From Psychrobacter glacincola (GTDB taxonomy: Bacteria > Pseudomonadota > Gammaproteobacteria > Pseudomonadales > Moraxellaceae): a DNA stretch of 64,000 nucleotides. The position numbers and the translations under genes are program-made. Positions 1-8,544 of the stretch are shown here, in pieces. The notes under the pieces are model-generated. The model did no database searches and was not told the DNA's origin. It saw nothing but the letters and a program-made list of their open reading frames with translations. The stretch lies in assembly GCF_904846215.1 (NCBI RefSeq), contig NZ_CAJGZK010000011.1, forward strand, positions 1-64,000. Direction: 5' to 3'. The first letter of the stretch is position 1; every line of letters starts with the position of its first letter.

Positions 1-124
1 TAGTCGCCTGCTGCTTCAATCAGCATGCGAACTGCGCGTTCTTTAATCTCAGGAGTGTAATTTCGTGTTTTCATTGTCGTATTCTCTCAGAATATTAGGT
101 CTCCGACAATCACGGGGCGGTTCA
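1..124 (-). mobile_element. IS3-family element, 5' end with orfA start (runs off the window)
   Basis: Read on the minus strand, the element end begins TGAACCGCCCCG at 124. An ATG at 74-72 then opens a frame reading MKTRNYTPEIKERAV, the N-terminus of an IS3-family OrfA (helix-turn-helix). A stop codon lies in frame just upstream of the ATG, so that start is well supported. The frame is open at position 1, so the window cannot show whether the element is intact. A truncated relative with the same end lies at 21809-22006. Confidence 0.7.
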
Positions 125-349
125 AAATGGTAAAAATCATCCAGTGATACAAGAGCGATATTGAACCTCTAACATAAAAAAGAGGATAAATAAGATAGCT
201 CAGCGAGCAAGTTTCGCTTAAGGTTTGGACACAAAAATCTGACCTTTGTGATGCCAAACTTCGCCTACTCTTAGCAAGGCTAATTAAATACCTATTTATG
301 GCCTTTATTTCTATGCTTCTTATTTATTTACTTATATTAGGAATGTCCT

Positions 350-502
350 ATGCTATCTTTATTCAATCATTATAAAAAAATCACCCATATTAGCGCCGCT
401 TTATTGCTAACAACGATTGTGCTATCAGCAACAGGCTGTAGTACCACGCAAGAATTCAAGCCGACTGCTAGTGTCATGGTTGGTGCGCATACCTCTTTAT
501 AA
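350..502 (+). CDS. Small predicted lipoprotein, 50 residues
   Basis: An ATG at 350 is preceded by an AGGA ribosome binding site (about 339-342). The product has a basic N-terminus (HYKK), a hydrophobic segment and a lipobox-like ATGC, so Cys30 should be lipidated. The mature part is only about 20 residues (CSTTQEFKPTASVMVGAHTS). It lies directly upstream of a lipoprotein M16 protease on the same strand. This resembles the very small lipoproteins common in Moraxellaceae, and no function can be assigned. The signal peptide and RBS argue for a real gene despite its size. Confidence 0.55.
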   Translation: MLSLFNHYKKITHISAALLLTTIVLSATGCSTTQEFKPTASVMVGAHTSL

Positions 503-596
503 TCATTTAATTATTATGACCACCATTTAGATATTCACTCCACTATTTATAAGCTGCCAGTCTACAAGTTTCCCTTTTATATAAGTAGAACATACC

Positions 597-2141
597 ATGT
601 CACCACCTTTATCGCTAACTGCTCTCTCTCTACGTCTTGCCTGCGCATTAGCCATGGCAACTACCCTTGCCGCTTGTCAAACTACTGCCATTCATTCTAA
701 TGCTGTGTCTGCCGTTAAAAGTCCAGTCCCTCAAAGTTCAGTGTCTCAAAATCCTTTAGGTCAAAATAAAGTAGGTCAGAATACAGTTGCTAAAGATGCT
801 AAGCAGTCGACGCTGACCATGGATATGTCCGGTCGCCATGAGTATCAGTTAGCAAATGGTCTAAAAATAATCGTTAAAGAAGACCACCGTGCGCCCGTTG
901 TCATGACTCAGATTTGGTATCGCGTCGGGTCAGCCGATGAGCCACTGGACAAAGGTGGTATCTCTCATGTGCTCGAACATATGATGTTTAAAGGGACTAC
1001 TGACGTTTCAAGCGCTGACTATGAACGCTTGATTGCCAAATTTGGCGGCGTCAATAACGCCTTTACCAGCTATGATTATACGGGTTATTACGAGCTGTTC
1101 CCCGCCAACCGCTTTCCTTTAGCATTAGAGCTTGAAGCGGATCGGATGAAAAACTTGATCTTTGATGAAAAAGAATTTGTCAAAGAGCATCAAGTCGTCA
1201 TGGAAGAGCGCCGTCAGCGTACCGATGACAATCCACTTGCCAAAGCTTATGAGTCATTTCGTTTGCTCGCCCTGCCAAATAGCCCCAAAGGCGAGTCTGT
1301 CATCGGACCTATGAATGAGCTTAAATCGATTACGCTCGCAGACTTAAAAGACTGGTATAAAATATGGTATGCACCAAATAACGCAACCTTGGTTATCGTT
1401 GGTGATGTACAGCCGAGCGAAGTCTTAACACAAGTAAAGCGTTACTTCGGTGAGCTGACACCAAGCAAGCTGCCAAAACGCCCTGAAGTGAGTCAAAAAG
1501 GCTTTCGTGGTTATCAGCAAGTAGAGTCTGAGCAAGCGGTACAAGTGCCTGTCTTATTGATGGGCTATAACGTACCGAGCCTTACGACAGCAGATGCCAG
1601 CAATGAAAAACAAGCCTATGCGCTATCGCTTGCGCAAGACGTCTTAGATGGGGGTTTATCAGCACGCCTTGAGAGTCGATTGGTACGTGAGCAAGGGCTC
1701 CTGACTACGGTGGGTACGTCTTATGACCTATTAGATCGCGGCGATGGGCTATTTTTGATACAAGCGACCCCGCGTGAAGGCGTCAGCTTAGCACAAGCAC
1801 AGCAAGCCATTATCTCTGAAATAGAAAAACTAAAAACCGATCCAATCGCCGCTGATGAAATCGAGCGCGCCAAAACCAATACGGTCACGAGTCTGGTGTA
1901 CGCGCAAGACAGCATGGAAGGTCAAGCGCGTATGATTGGCTCACTACAATCTATCGGTCTCGATGATAGGTTATTAGCTCAGCTGCCAAGCAAGCTTGAT
2001 AGCGTGACGATTGCAGATATACGAGCAGCGAGTAAAAAATATTTAGTCAAAGACAATTTGACCGTCATGCATATTATTCCGCCTAAAGAGGCAGTCAAAA
2101 ACGTAGCTATGCAAAAACGTAGCTATGCAAAAAGTGGCTAA
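597..2141 (+). CDS. M16 family zinc metallopeptidase, predicted lipoprotein
   Basis: A 514-residue pitrilysin-type protease. Residues 1-27 form a lipoprotein signal ending in LAAC (Cys27), so the enzyme is probably anchored in the periplasm. A low-complexity Ser/Gln/Asn linker (about 30-75) follows. The inverted zinc motif HxxEH is present (H124, E127, H128), with a downstream Glu in VVMEERR near 204 as the likely third ligand. The C-terminal half is the second M16 domain. The next gene encodes an M16 protein without the zinc motif, so the two probably form a catalytic/non-catalytic heterodimer, as in other bacterial M16B pairs. The substrate is unknown, probably peptides or misfolded envelope proteins. 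Confidence 0.88.
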   Translation: MSPPLSLTALSLRLACALAMATTLAACQTTAIHSNAVSAVKSPVPQSSVSQNPLGQNKVGQNTVAKDAKQSTLTMDMSGRHEYQLANGLKIIVKEDHRAPVVMTQIWYRVGSADEPLDKGGISHVLEHMMFKGTTDVSSADYERLIAKFGGVNNAFTSYDYTGYYELFPANRFPLALELEADRMKNLIFDEKEFVKEHQVVMEERRQRTDDNPLAKAYESFRLLALPNSPKGESVIGPMNELKSITLADLKDWYKIWYAPNNATLVIVGDVQPSEVLTQVKRYFGELTPSKLPKRPEVSQKGFRGYQQVESEQAVQVPVLLMGYNVPSLTTADASNEKQAYALSLAQDVLDGGLSARLESRLVREQGLLTTVGTSYDLLDRGDGLFLIQATPREGVSLAQAQQAIISEIEKLKTDPIAADEIERAKTNTVTSLVYAQDSMEGQARMIGSLQSIGLDDRLLAQLPSKLDSVTIADIRAASKKYLVKDNLTVMHIIPPKEAVKNVAMQKRSYAKSG

Positions 2142-2231
2142 GCAAAAATAAGCTTCATGTAATATCAGATAACTTTGTCAGATAAAGTTATCAAATATCA
2201 TGACTAAGAATGCCAATGACTAAATACGCCA

Positions 2232-3812
2232 ATGATTAAAGACGCTATTAATAAGAAGAAAGATATGATTCAAAATACTACTTTACGTGCCAAAAAAAAG
2301 ACCATTTTGGGGTCGTTAATAAAGCCAAAATTCAAGCAGCCTCTATATTTGAGCGTTGGCTTAGTTTTAGGATTGACATCCTTTAACATGACCGCGCAGG
2401 CAGATGCTACCACTGGTGAGGATGATCGTACTCAGGCATCTGCGGTCGATGTCAATGCGCCCATTGCTGCTTTGTCTAAGTTAACGAGCCTTGATAATGC
2501 CAAGCCTTTAAAAGTTATAGTGCCAAAAATCCAACAGTTTAAGACCAAAACCGGTGTGCCTGTACTGTTTGTACCGACGACGGCATTACCTATTGTCGAT
2601 ATTGACTTGCGTTTCAATGCTGGTAGCGCGCGTGATGGTAGCATCAGCAGTACAGGTTTCGGTATCGCTAATATGACGGCGACCATGCTCGAACAAGGCT
2701 CCAAACGTTTGGATGAAAACGAATTTACTCGCGCGGTTGAAACCTTAGGCATCAATCTAGGCAGCAGTGCCTATAAGGATATGTTTACGGTCTCATTACG
2801 CAGTCTATCTGACGATAAACATTTATTACCTGCCATCGATTTGATGACCCAAATGCTTACCGAACCAAGCTTTGATGAGCACATTTTAGCCCGTAATAAA
2901 GCACGGCTATTGGTCGGTTTGCAGCAGCAAAAACAAGACCCAAACAGCCTTGCCAGCCTTGCTTTTGATAAAGCACTCTATGGTAGCCATCCTTATGCTC
3001 ACCCTTCTGTTGGTACGCTTGAAACCGTGCCGAGTATCACAAGACAGCAACTGATTGATTTTAAAAACCGCTATTTGGTCGCAGCTAATGCATCCCTTTC
3101 CATGACAGGCAACCTCACTTTAGTACAAGCCAAAAAACTGGCTGAAGATATCACCACGGGTTTACCCACGGGTCAAGCAGCACCTATCCTGCCTGAACCA
3201 AAACCATTGACAAAATCTCAGCATATTCACATTCCCTTTCCTAGCACTCAAACGACCGTACTGATGGGACAACTGGGCGATAAGCGTGCAACCGATCCGC
3301 AAGCGCAGCAAAAGCAAACCAATTTTGCTGTCGGTAATGAAGTGCTTGCAGGTGGCGATTTTAACGCGCGATTGATGACCGAAATCAGACAAAATCTTGG
3401 CTATACTTATGGTATTTCAGGCTCGATGAGTCCGATGCTGGCACGCGGACCTTATCAGATAGGTTTTTCGACTCGCAATGACAAGGCTCGTGCTGCCATT
3501 GATGCCAGCTTAGTCGTCATAAATGACACGTTAAAAAACGGTATCACCAGTACTGAGATGAAGTTGACCACAGACAATCTAAAAAACAGCTTCCCAATGG
3601 GTTTTGCCAGTAACGCTGGTATCAATGGTTTGCTTGGCATGATGAATTTTTATCAGCTACCAACAAGCTATCTCAGCAACTATGTCAATCGCATTGAACA
3701 AGTCAAATTATCAGAGGTCAACCAAACCCTGCGTGATACCCTAAAACCTAATGACTTCTTAATTGTGACCGTTGGGCAAGACAATCCATGGAACGAGAAA
3801 ACCGCTAAATAA
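2232..3812 (+). CDS. M16 family protein, non-catalytic partner
   Basis: A 526-residue M16-fold protein with an N-terminal signal (basic stretch, then a hydrophobic segment ending near AQADA). Where the first gene has HxxEH, this one reads ANMTATMLEQG, so the zinc site is missing. The C-terminal region keeps the R-Y-like motif (NLGYTYGISGSM) typical of the non-catalytic M16B subunit. It starts about 90 bp after the protease gene on the same strand and is probably co-transcribed. A purine-rich stretch (AAGAAGAAAG) just before the ATG at 2265 makes that an alternative start. Confidence 0.82.
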   Translation: MIKDAINKKKDMIQNTTLRAKKKTILGSLIKPKFKQPLYLSVGLVLGLTSFNMTAQADATTGEDDRTQASAVDVNAPIAALSKLTSLDNAKPLKVIVPKIQQFKTKTGVPVLFVPTTALPIVDIDLRFNAGSARDGSISSTGFGIANMTATMLEQGSKRLDENEFTRAVETLGINLGSSAYKDMFTVSLRSLSDDKHLLPAIDLMTQMLTEPSFDEHILARNKARLLVGLQQQKQDPNSLASLAFDKALYGSHPYAHPSVGTLETVPSITRQQLIDFKNRYLVAANASLSMTGNLTLVQAKKLAEDITTGLPTGQAAPILPEPKPLTKSQHIHIPFPSTQTTVLMGQLGDKRATDPQAQQKQTNFAVGNEVLAGGDFNARLMTEIRQNLGYTYGISGSMSPMLARGPYQIGFSTRNDKARAAIDASLVVINDTLKNGITSTEMKLTTDNLKNSFPMGFASNAGINGLLGMMNFYQLPTSYLSNYVNRIEQVKLSEVNQTLRDTLKPNDFLIVTVGQDNPWNEKTAK

Positions 3813-3816
3813 CCTA

Positions 3817-3954
3817 TATAGTTATAATATCTCAAAAACGCTACAGTGCTGCTGGTATAAATTTTTTGCAGCCTCTGTCTGCATAGGCACAGCAAGCAAG
3901 AAAAATTAATATCAGCAGTACTTGATGTATCGATATTACTTTTCCCTGACTATA
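3817..3954 (+). repeat. Hairpin repeat family A, copy 1 (subtype i)
   Basis: A 138 bp element that begins TATAGTTA and ends CTGACTATA. Its arms CTGCTGGTATAAATTTTT and AAAAATTAATATCAGCAG are nearly complementary and enclose the family core (CAGCCTCTGT ... CACAGCAAGCAAG). It sits between the M16 partner gene and a terminator. Confidence 0.85.
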
Positions 3955-3973
3955 GTACGTTTCATACTGCTAT

Positions 3974-4016
3974 AAAAAAGCTCAGCCAGTAATATGTACG
4001 GGCTGAGCTTTTTTTA
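3974..4016. terminator. Bidirectional rho-independent terminator
   Basis: The arms AAAAAGCTCAGCC and GGCTGAGCTTTTT form a strong stem with a T-tract on each strand. It lies between the convergent M16 pair (plus) and the M15 peptidase (minus) and can serve both. Confidence 0.88.
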
Positions 4017-4030
4017 TCTTAGAATTATCG

Positions 4031-5017
4031 TCAATAGCGGCAGGCAGAGCTGCTACTGACATGGTTAAAGCCCCATTTACGATAACCATCGGTATCTAAA
4101 TGTATAGCACCGGTAGAGTATAATCCTAGCCCAAAGTTGTGCGACTGACCCTGATATTGCCAAAACTCACATAGACTGTCTTGCATTCTACTCAGCTGCC
4201 ATGGGTTACCCTCGTATTCTGGCACCCAAATATCAATGGCGCCTGCCGTTACATGCTTACTGCTACTGGCGCCGCCCGCGCAGTCATTTAGTCCAGGGCT
4301 GCGATATGCCGAGCGTATCTCACTGTTTGCTGGCAAAATACCTTGGCTTTTAAGCTGACTATATAGCTGCAATGTCGGTACGATATTTGACCATAGCTCT
4401 TGAGGAGGCAGCTGATACGGCTCATAGCCACATTTTTCCCAACTGCGAGCGGTGGTCAGCAGCTGTGATAAAGGCGGTACATTACGAGCGCCGACACGCG
4501 CACTTAGATAGCGCTGGTAATTCGCCACTTGACTGGCGCGATAGCTATTACTGTTCAGCCAAGTATTAAAATCCATACTGGTGTAATTATTATAGTTATT
4601 ATTGTTATTATTGTTATTATTGTTATTATTGTTATTATAGTTGTTATTGCCCGTATTATAAGTGGTGTTGTAGCGTGGTACGCCCACATTGCTATTAACC
4701 CGTTTGTTCTCTTCTATCGATAAGCCACCATTGAATTCAAACTCGCGCTGTTTTTGCTGAATGAGTCCCTGCATACTATCGTTACTTGATCCGCTTAAGA
4801 TAGTCACCCCTGCATTATAAGGCGCTCTTTGAGCAGACGGCGTGATATAGGCATTGGCGCTGCTGTTGTTCACGCTGCTACCCTGACGTACTTGGATACG
4901 GCGCTCACTGTTATCACTGATTATAGCGGCATGGCCACTCAGAGTGCTGGCACAAATACAGAGTGCAATAATAGGCTTGTGAATTTGCCCATAAACTTGT
5001 TTTTTTGTATTGATCAT
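4031..5017 (-). CDS. M15-type DD-carboxypeptidase-like protein with poly-Asn linker
   Basis: A 328-residue exported protein with a signal peptide over about the first 31 residues. The C-terminal 120 residues carry the M15 zinc peptidase signature: SAYRSPGLN, then SSKHV (His ligand), GAIDIW (Asp ligand) and a final HLD (His ligand). This points to cleavage of D-Ala-containing peptidoglycan stems in the periplasm. The middle contains an almost pure asparagine tract encoded by a 9 bp tandem repeat (4595-4639), probably a flexible linker. It is divergent from rodA, another cell-wall gene. The exact peptidase specificity is not determinable here. Confidence 0.75.
   Translation of the reverse strand: MINTKKQVYGQIHKPIIALCICASTLSGHAAIISDNSERRIQVRQGSSVNNSSANAYITPSAQRAPYNAGVTILSGSSNDSMQGLIQQKQREFEFNGGLSIEENKRVNSNVGVPRYNTTYNTGNNNYNNNNNNNNNNNNNNYNNYTSMDFNTWLNSNSYRASQVANYQRYLSARVGARNVPPLSQLLTTARSWEKCGYEPYQLPPQELWSNIVPTLQLYSQLKSQGILPANSEIRSAYRSPGLNDCAGGASSSKHVTAGAIDIWVPEYEGNPWQLSRMQDSLCEFWQYQGQSHNFGLGLYSTGAIHLDTDGYRKWGFNHVSSSSACRY
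4595..4639. repeat. 9 bp tandem repeat encoding the poly-Asn tract
   Basis: Five units of GTTATTATT (the last ends in ATA), flanked by more ATT/GTT triplets. The array lies inside the M15 peptidase gene and is read as Asn codons on the minus strand. Because the unit is a multiple of three, copy-number change would alter linker length without a frameshift. Confidence 0.85.
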
Positions 5018-5279
5018 TGCAACAAACTACCGCTAAAAACGTTTTATCGATACTATCAAATTTTGAGCAAGCAAGCTAAACTATCGTCACCAATTGGCAG
5101 CGACTTATTCGTTATTAACACTTATCCTCATTATTTTTATATTGACGTTACTTTATTACCGATAAGTTACTTTATTTGTTATTGTCTTATCGGTTAAGCG
5201 CCCTATAATTACCGATTTTCTTAAGTCTTCTGCTAAGTACAACCCTTCTTCCACGTCAACTGCCAGCCACACTTTGCCT

Positions 5280-6422
5280 ATGTCTTCTAATCCGCAATAT
5301 CGTTTTTCACGACAGAGCCATCATTTCGGTCAAGGTCAGACACCGACCTTTTGGCAACGTAGTCACATTGACCCTTGGTTGACTCTTTTATTACTGACCG
5401 TTTGTTGTATTGGGCTGACGATTTTATACAGTGCAGCTGCTCAAGATACGAGCATGGTGCTACGGCAAATGGTCAGCTACGGCGTCGCTTTTACAGTCAT
5501 GTTTATCATGGCTCAAATACCGCCGAGTATTTATCGTACCTTTACGCCCGTCTTTTATGTATTGGGTTTGATACTATTGGTGTTAGTGGATATTATCGGC
5601 GAAGTACGTATGGGCGCGCAGCGCTGGATCAATTTGCCAGGATTTGGTAGTGTCCAGCCCTCAGAGTTTATGAAGCTTGGTATGCCCATGATGTGTGCGT
5701 GGTTTTTGTCCAAGCGTGATCTGCCCCCTTCATTATCTAGTATCGGCATTGCCTTAGCGTTGATTGTGGTGCCAGTATTATTAATCGCCAAAGAGCCTGA
5801 CCTTGGCACTTCATTATTAGTCGCCGCCAGCGGCATCTTTGTGCTATTTTTGGCAGGATTATCGTGGCAACTGATTGCCGGTGCTGTGACTTTGTCTGTC
5901 CCGCTTGTCGCCTTTGCTTGGAATTTTTTATTACATGACTATCAGCGTACCCGTGTGCTCACCTTATTCAATCCTGAGGCTGATGTGCAAGGCGCTGGCT
6001 GGAATATCATTCAGTCCAAAACTGCTATCGGCTCCGGTGGTCTGACGGGTAAAGGCTATTTAGAGGGCACGCAGTCGCATCTGCATTTCTTACCAGAAGG
6101 TCATACCGATTTTATTATCGCCGCTTTCTCTGAGGAGTTTGGTTTGCTTGGCGTCATACTGTTGATGTTTATTTATGCCTGCTTATTGACCCGCGCCTTA
6201 TATATCGCCTTTTCTCATCCTGATACTTATAGCCGACTATTAGCAGGCGCGATTGCCATGTCGTTTTTTGTGTATGTCTTCGTTAACGTTGGTATGGTCG
6301 GTGGTATTTTACCCGTCGTTGGTGTACCTCTGCCTTTTATAAGCTACGGTGGTACTGCCATTGTTACTTTAATGGCAGGTTTTGGCTTACTGATGTCCAT
6401 TCATACTCACAAATCTAGCTAA
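5280..6422 (+). CDS. rodA: Rod shape-determining protein RodA (SEDS peptidoglycan polymerase)
   Basis: A SEDS-family inner-membrane protein with about ten hydrophobic segments. It polymerises lipid II glycan strands during cell elongation, working with a class B PBP such as PBP2. Family hallmarks are visible: QPSEFMKLG, AKEPDLGTS, the GxGxxGKGYLEGTQ block, LPEGHTDFIIAAFSEEFG and the C-terminal PLPFISYGG. The frame opens at a TTG at 5274, but the ATG at 5280 is the more likely start (380 residues). No strong Shine-Dalgarno is visible for either. The usual mrdA neighbour is absent. Confidence 0.92.
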   Translation: MSSNPQYRFSRQSHHFGQGQTPTFWQRSHIDPWLTLLLLTVCCIGLTILYSAAAQDTSMVLRQMVSYGVAFTVMFIMAQIPPSIYRTFTPVFYVLGLILLVLVDIIGEVRMGAQRWINLPGFGSVQPSEFMKLGMPMMCAWFLSKRDLPPSLSSIGIALALIVVPVLLIAKEPDLGTSLLVAASGIFVLFLAGLSWQLIAGAVTLSVPLVAFAWNFLLHDYQRTRVLTLFNPEADVQGAGWNIIQSKTAIGSGGLTGKGYLEGTQSHLHFLPEGHTDFIIAAFSEEFGLLGVILLMFIYACLLTRALYIAFSHPDTYSRLLAGAIAMSFFVYVFVNVGMVGGILPVVGVPLPFISYGGTAIVTLMAGFGLLMSIHTHKSS

Positions 6423-6446
6423 ATTCTCCCGATATCTCTATTACTT

Positions 6447-6484
6447 AAGAGACCCTATGTTGAAAGCCTATGGTCTCTTTTTTA
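6447..6484 (+). terminator. Rho-independent terminator after rodA
   Basis: The stem arms AAGAGACC and GGTCTCTT are followed by a T-run. It begins about 25 bp after the rodA stop codon. Confidence 0.8.
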
Positions 6485-6525
6485 TAACCTTCAAAAGCTA
6501 AACCCGCCTTTTATATCGGAATGGC

Positions 6526-6662
6526 TATAGTTAGAATATCTCAAAAACGCTACAGTGCTGCTGATATAAATTTTTTGCAGCCTCTGTCGGCTAGCTACAG
6601 CAAGCAAGAAAAATGAATATCAGCAGTACTTGATGTATCGATATTACTTTTCCCTGACTATA
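6526..6662 (+). repeat. Hairpin repeat family A, copy 2 (subtype i)
   Basis: Begins TATAGTTAG and ends CTGACTATA, and is nearly identical to copy 1 over its whole length. It lies between the rodA terminator and the next bidirectional terminator. Confidence 0.85.
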
Positions 6663-6666
6663 TATC

Positions 6667-6708
6667 ATAAAAAAGGCTACCATATTAATATTGATAGCCT
6701 TTTTTATG
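6667..6708. terminator. Bidirectional rho-independent terminator
   Basis: The arms ATAAAAAAGGCTA and TAGCCTTTTTTAT form a perfect stem. It is downstream of the minus-strand gene that ends at 6750. Confidence 0.82.
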
Positions 6709-6749
6709 ATTCTTTTTCTATGATTCTTTTTTTATGGTTTTTTGAGTCG

Positions 6750-7496
6750 TTAAGCCTTTTCAAGTTTAGGACGTGCTTTGTCGATAGCAGTCAATAATGC
6801 TTTCTCAAACCCGCCCGCCTCAAACTTGACCAAACTTGAATGCGCGGCACAGAAATTACGAACATCACGCCAGTCATGTGCAAGCTCGGTTGCCCAGTCG
6901 CAATATTGCTTGCCGGCATTGGGCTCATTCTTGAGTGCTTTTTTGGTAGTGGGATGCAAGAGCAGCTCAGGTAGGACCGACTGAAGTATTTTTAAAGGCA
7001 CACTCATAAAGGTATCGTCGACGTGCAAACTTTGGCTGGCAGGGTGGAATGCCAGTAGCGATCCTGCATGAATCATCTCATTGGAGGAGATGTAATGGAT
7101 GCCTTGCGACAATGAAAACTTGATATCAGAGTAGCGCTGCGCCACCGCTTCACTCTCAACCAAATCGTCCGCCCACTGTATCTCAGGTATTTTTTTGTGG
7201 TGACGGCTGCTGCCATAGCAAACCGCTTGTGGAAAGTCTTTTGCCATCTGGGCGCAGTGTACGGTATGAAAAGGATGTAAGTTGAGTATGGCTTCGACGT
7301 CTTGACCGTTATTGGTCAATGCCATAACCTTTGCGCGAACATCGCCGGTCAGGCTATAACTGTCCAAAAAGACAAAGCGTCCTGACGCTAATTGTATCAG
7401 CGAGCAATGGGTACCAATATTGAGAATACCACCTATGCGAAACGTTCCTCGTATATTCCAAAATCCTGTGCCTAAATTTATTATTTGCTCGGCCAT
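6750..7496 (-). CDS. Metallo-beta-lactamase-fold-like protein, tandem copy 1
   Basis: A cytoplasmic protein of 248 residues (no signal peptide). It shows an MBL-like layout: an N-terminal GFWNIRGTFRIGG strand, SGRFVFLDSYSLTG, then NLHPFHTVHC where MBL enzymes carry HxHxDH, and FHPASQSLHVDDTF near the usual metal-binding Asp. The histidine spacing (HPFHTVH) is not the canonical motif, so catalytic activity and metal binding are uncertain. A close paralogue lies immediately upstream at 7598-8344, evidently a tandem duplication. No function beyond a probable MBL fold can be given. Confidence 0.55.
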   Translation of the reverse strand: MAEQIINLGTGFWNIRGTFRIGGILNIGTHCSLIQLASGRFVFLDSYSLTGDVRAKVMALTNNGQDVEAILNLHPFHTVHCAQMAKDFPQAVCYGSSRHHKKIPEIQWADDLVESEAVAQRYSDIKFSLSQGIHYISSNEMIHAGSLLAFHPASQSLHVDDTFMSVPLKILQSVLPELLLHPTTKKALKNEPNAGKQYCDWATELAHDWRDVRNFCAAHSSLVKFEAGGFEKALLTAIDKARPKLEKA

Positions 7497-7536
7497 TTTA
7501 CGGTTCCTTAAATGTTAATTTATAGTGACTGATCAC

Positions 7537-7568
7537 TCAAAAGGCGGTCGTTTTGGTAGCCTTTTTGA
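7537..7568. terminator. Terminator-like hairpin between the tandem paralogues
   Basis: The arms TCAAAAGGC and GCCTTTTTGA are complementary with a T-tract on the minus side. It lies 30 bp downstream of the first-transcribed paralogue, so the second copy may have its own promoter or depend on read-through. Confidence 0.55.
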
Positions 7569-7597
7569 TAGATTACTCTTTGTGAGTACTTTGAAAA

Positions 7598-8344
7598 TTA
7601 AGAGGCTTCAAGCTCAGGGCGTGCTCTATCGATAGCAGACAGTAATGACGCCTCAAACCTACCTTCCTCAAAGGTCACCAAACCAGAATGCGCGGCACAA
7701 AAATGATGGACATCGCGCCAGTCATGCGCCAGCTGTGTTACCCAATCGCAATATTGCTTGCCAGCATTGGGCTCGTCTTTAAGTGCTTTTTTGGTTGTCG
7801 GATGTAAGCCCAGTTCGGGTAGTACGGCATCAAATAGCTTGGAGGGTGAGATCTCAAAAGTATCATCAACATAGATACTTTTGCTGGCAGGATGGAAAAC
7901 CAATAAAGAGCTTGCATGAACCGATTCGTCGGGCGAGATATAATAAATGCCTTGCGGTAGCGAAAATGCAAGCTCAGGGTAGCGCTGCGCTACGGCGTCG
8001 CTTTCAACCAAATCATCTGCCCATTGCACCTCAGGTACTTGTTTGGGATGACGACTACTGCCATAAAATATCGCTTGGGGAAAATCTTTTGCCACTTGTG
8101 CACAGTGTACTGTATGGAAGGGATGGACGTTGAGCACTGCCTCGACATCACGACCCTCATTGGTCAATGCCATAACTTGATCTCGTACATCACCCGTTAG
8201 AGTATAACTGTCTAACAGTATAAAACGCCCTGACTGTAGTTTGACCAACGCGCATTGATTGCCGATATCAAGTATGCCGTTTTTGATAAATGAGCCTCGT
8301 ATACTCCAAAATCCTGCGCCCAAATCATAAATTTTATCTGTCAT
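7598..8344 (-). CDS. Metallo-beta-lactamase-fold-like protein, tandem copy 2
   Basis: Also 248 residues and clearly homologous along its length to the product of 6750-7496. It keeps the same NVHPFHTVHC and FHPASKSIYVDDTF elements. Several blocks are identical between copies (HPTTKKALK, EPNAGKQYCDW, LAHDWRDV). The conserved HPFHTVHC block in both suggests purifying selection on that site. Function is unknown; an MBL-type hydrolase is the best structural guess. Confidence 0.55.
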   Translation of the reverse strand: MTDKIYDLGAGFWSIRGSFIKNGILDIGNQCALVKLQSGRFILLDSYTLTGDVRDQVMALTNEGRDVEAVLNVHPFHTVHCAQVAKDFPQAIFYGSSRHPKQVPEVQWADDLVESDAVAQRYPELAFSLPQGIYYISPDESVHASSLLVFHPASKSIYVDDTFEISPSKLFDAVLPELGLHPTTKKALKDEPNAGKQYCDWVTQLAHDWRDVHHFCAAHSGLVTFEEGRFEASLLSAIDRARPELEAS

Positions 8345-8471
8345 CTGCGCTATTCCTCAGTAAATAATGTATTCAATGATACTTAAATTCAATGATACTT
8401 AAATTGAACGGTACTTAAAACAGATTTAACAATCGTTATACAGCGGTTTAAAATGATATTTTATATTTCCC

Positions 8472-8509
8472 ATAAAAAACGGCAACCTAATTGAGTCGCC
8501 GTTTTATTT
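8472..8509 (-). terminator. Terminator downstream of the PETase-like gene
   Basis: A hairpin with arms ATAAAAAACGGC and GCCGTTTTATTT, with a T-run on both strands. It follows the stop codon of the minus-strand hydrolase gene. Confidence 0.8.
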
Positions 8510-8544
8510 ACTAGAGCTTATCACTGATAATAAAAAAAGGTATT

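Noticed and set aside
190..230. GATAGCTCAGCGAGCAAG string near the left edge, tRNA- or repeat-like
   Set aside because: No cloverleaf can be built and the match to the hairpin repeat core is too short to claim a copy.
4829..5197. 122-codon plus-strand frame opposite the M15 peptidase start
   Set aside because: It is antisense to the signal-peptide region of a well supported gene and its tail is AT-rich non-coding DNA.
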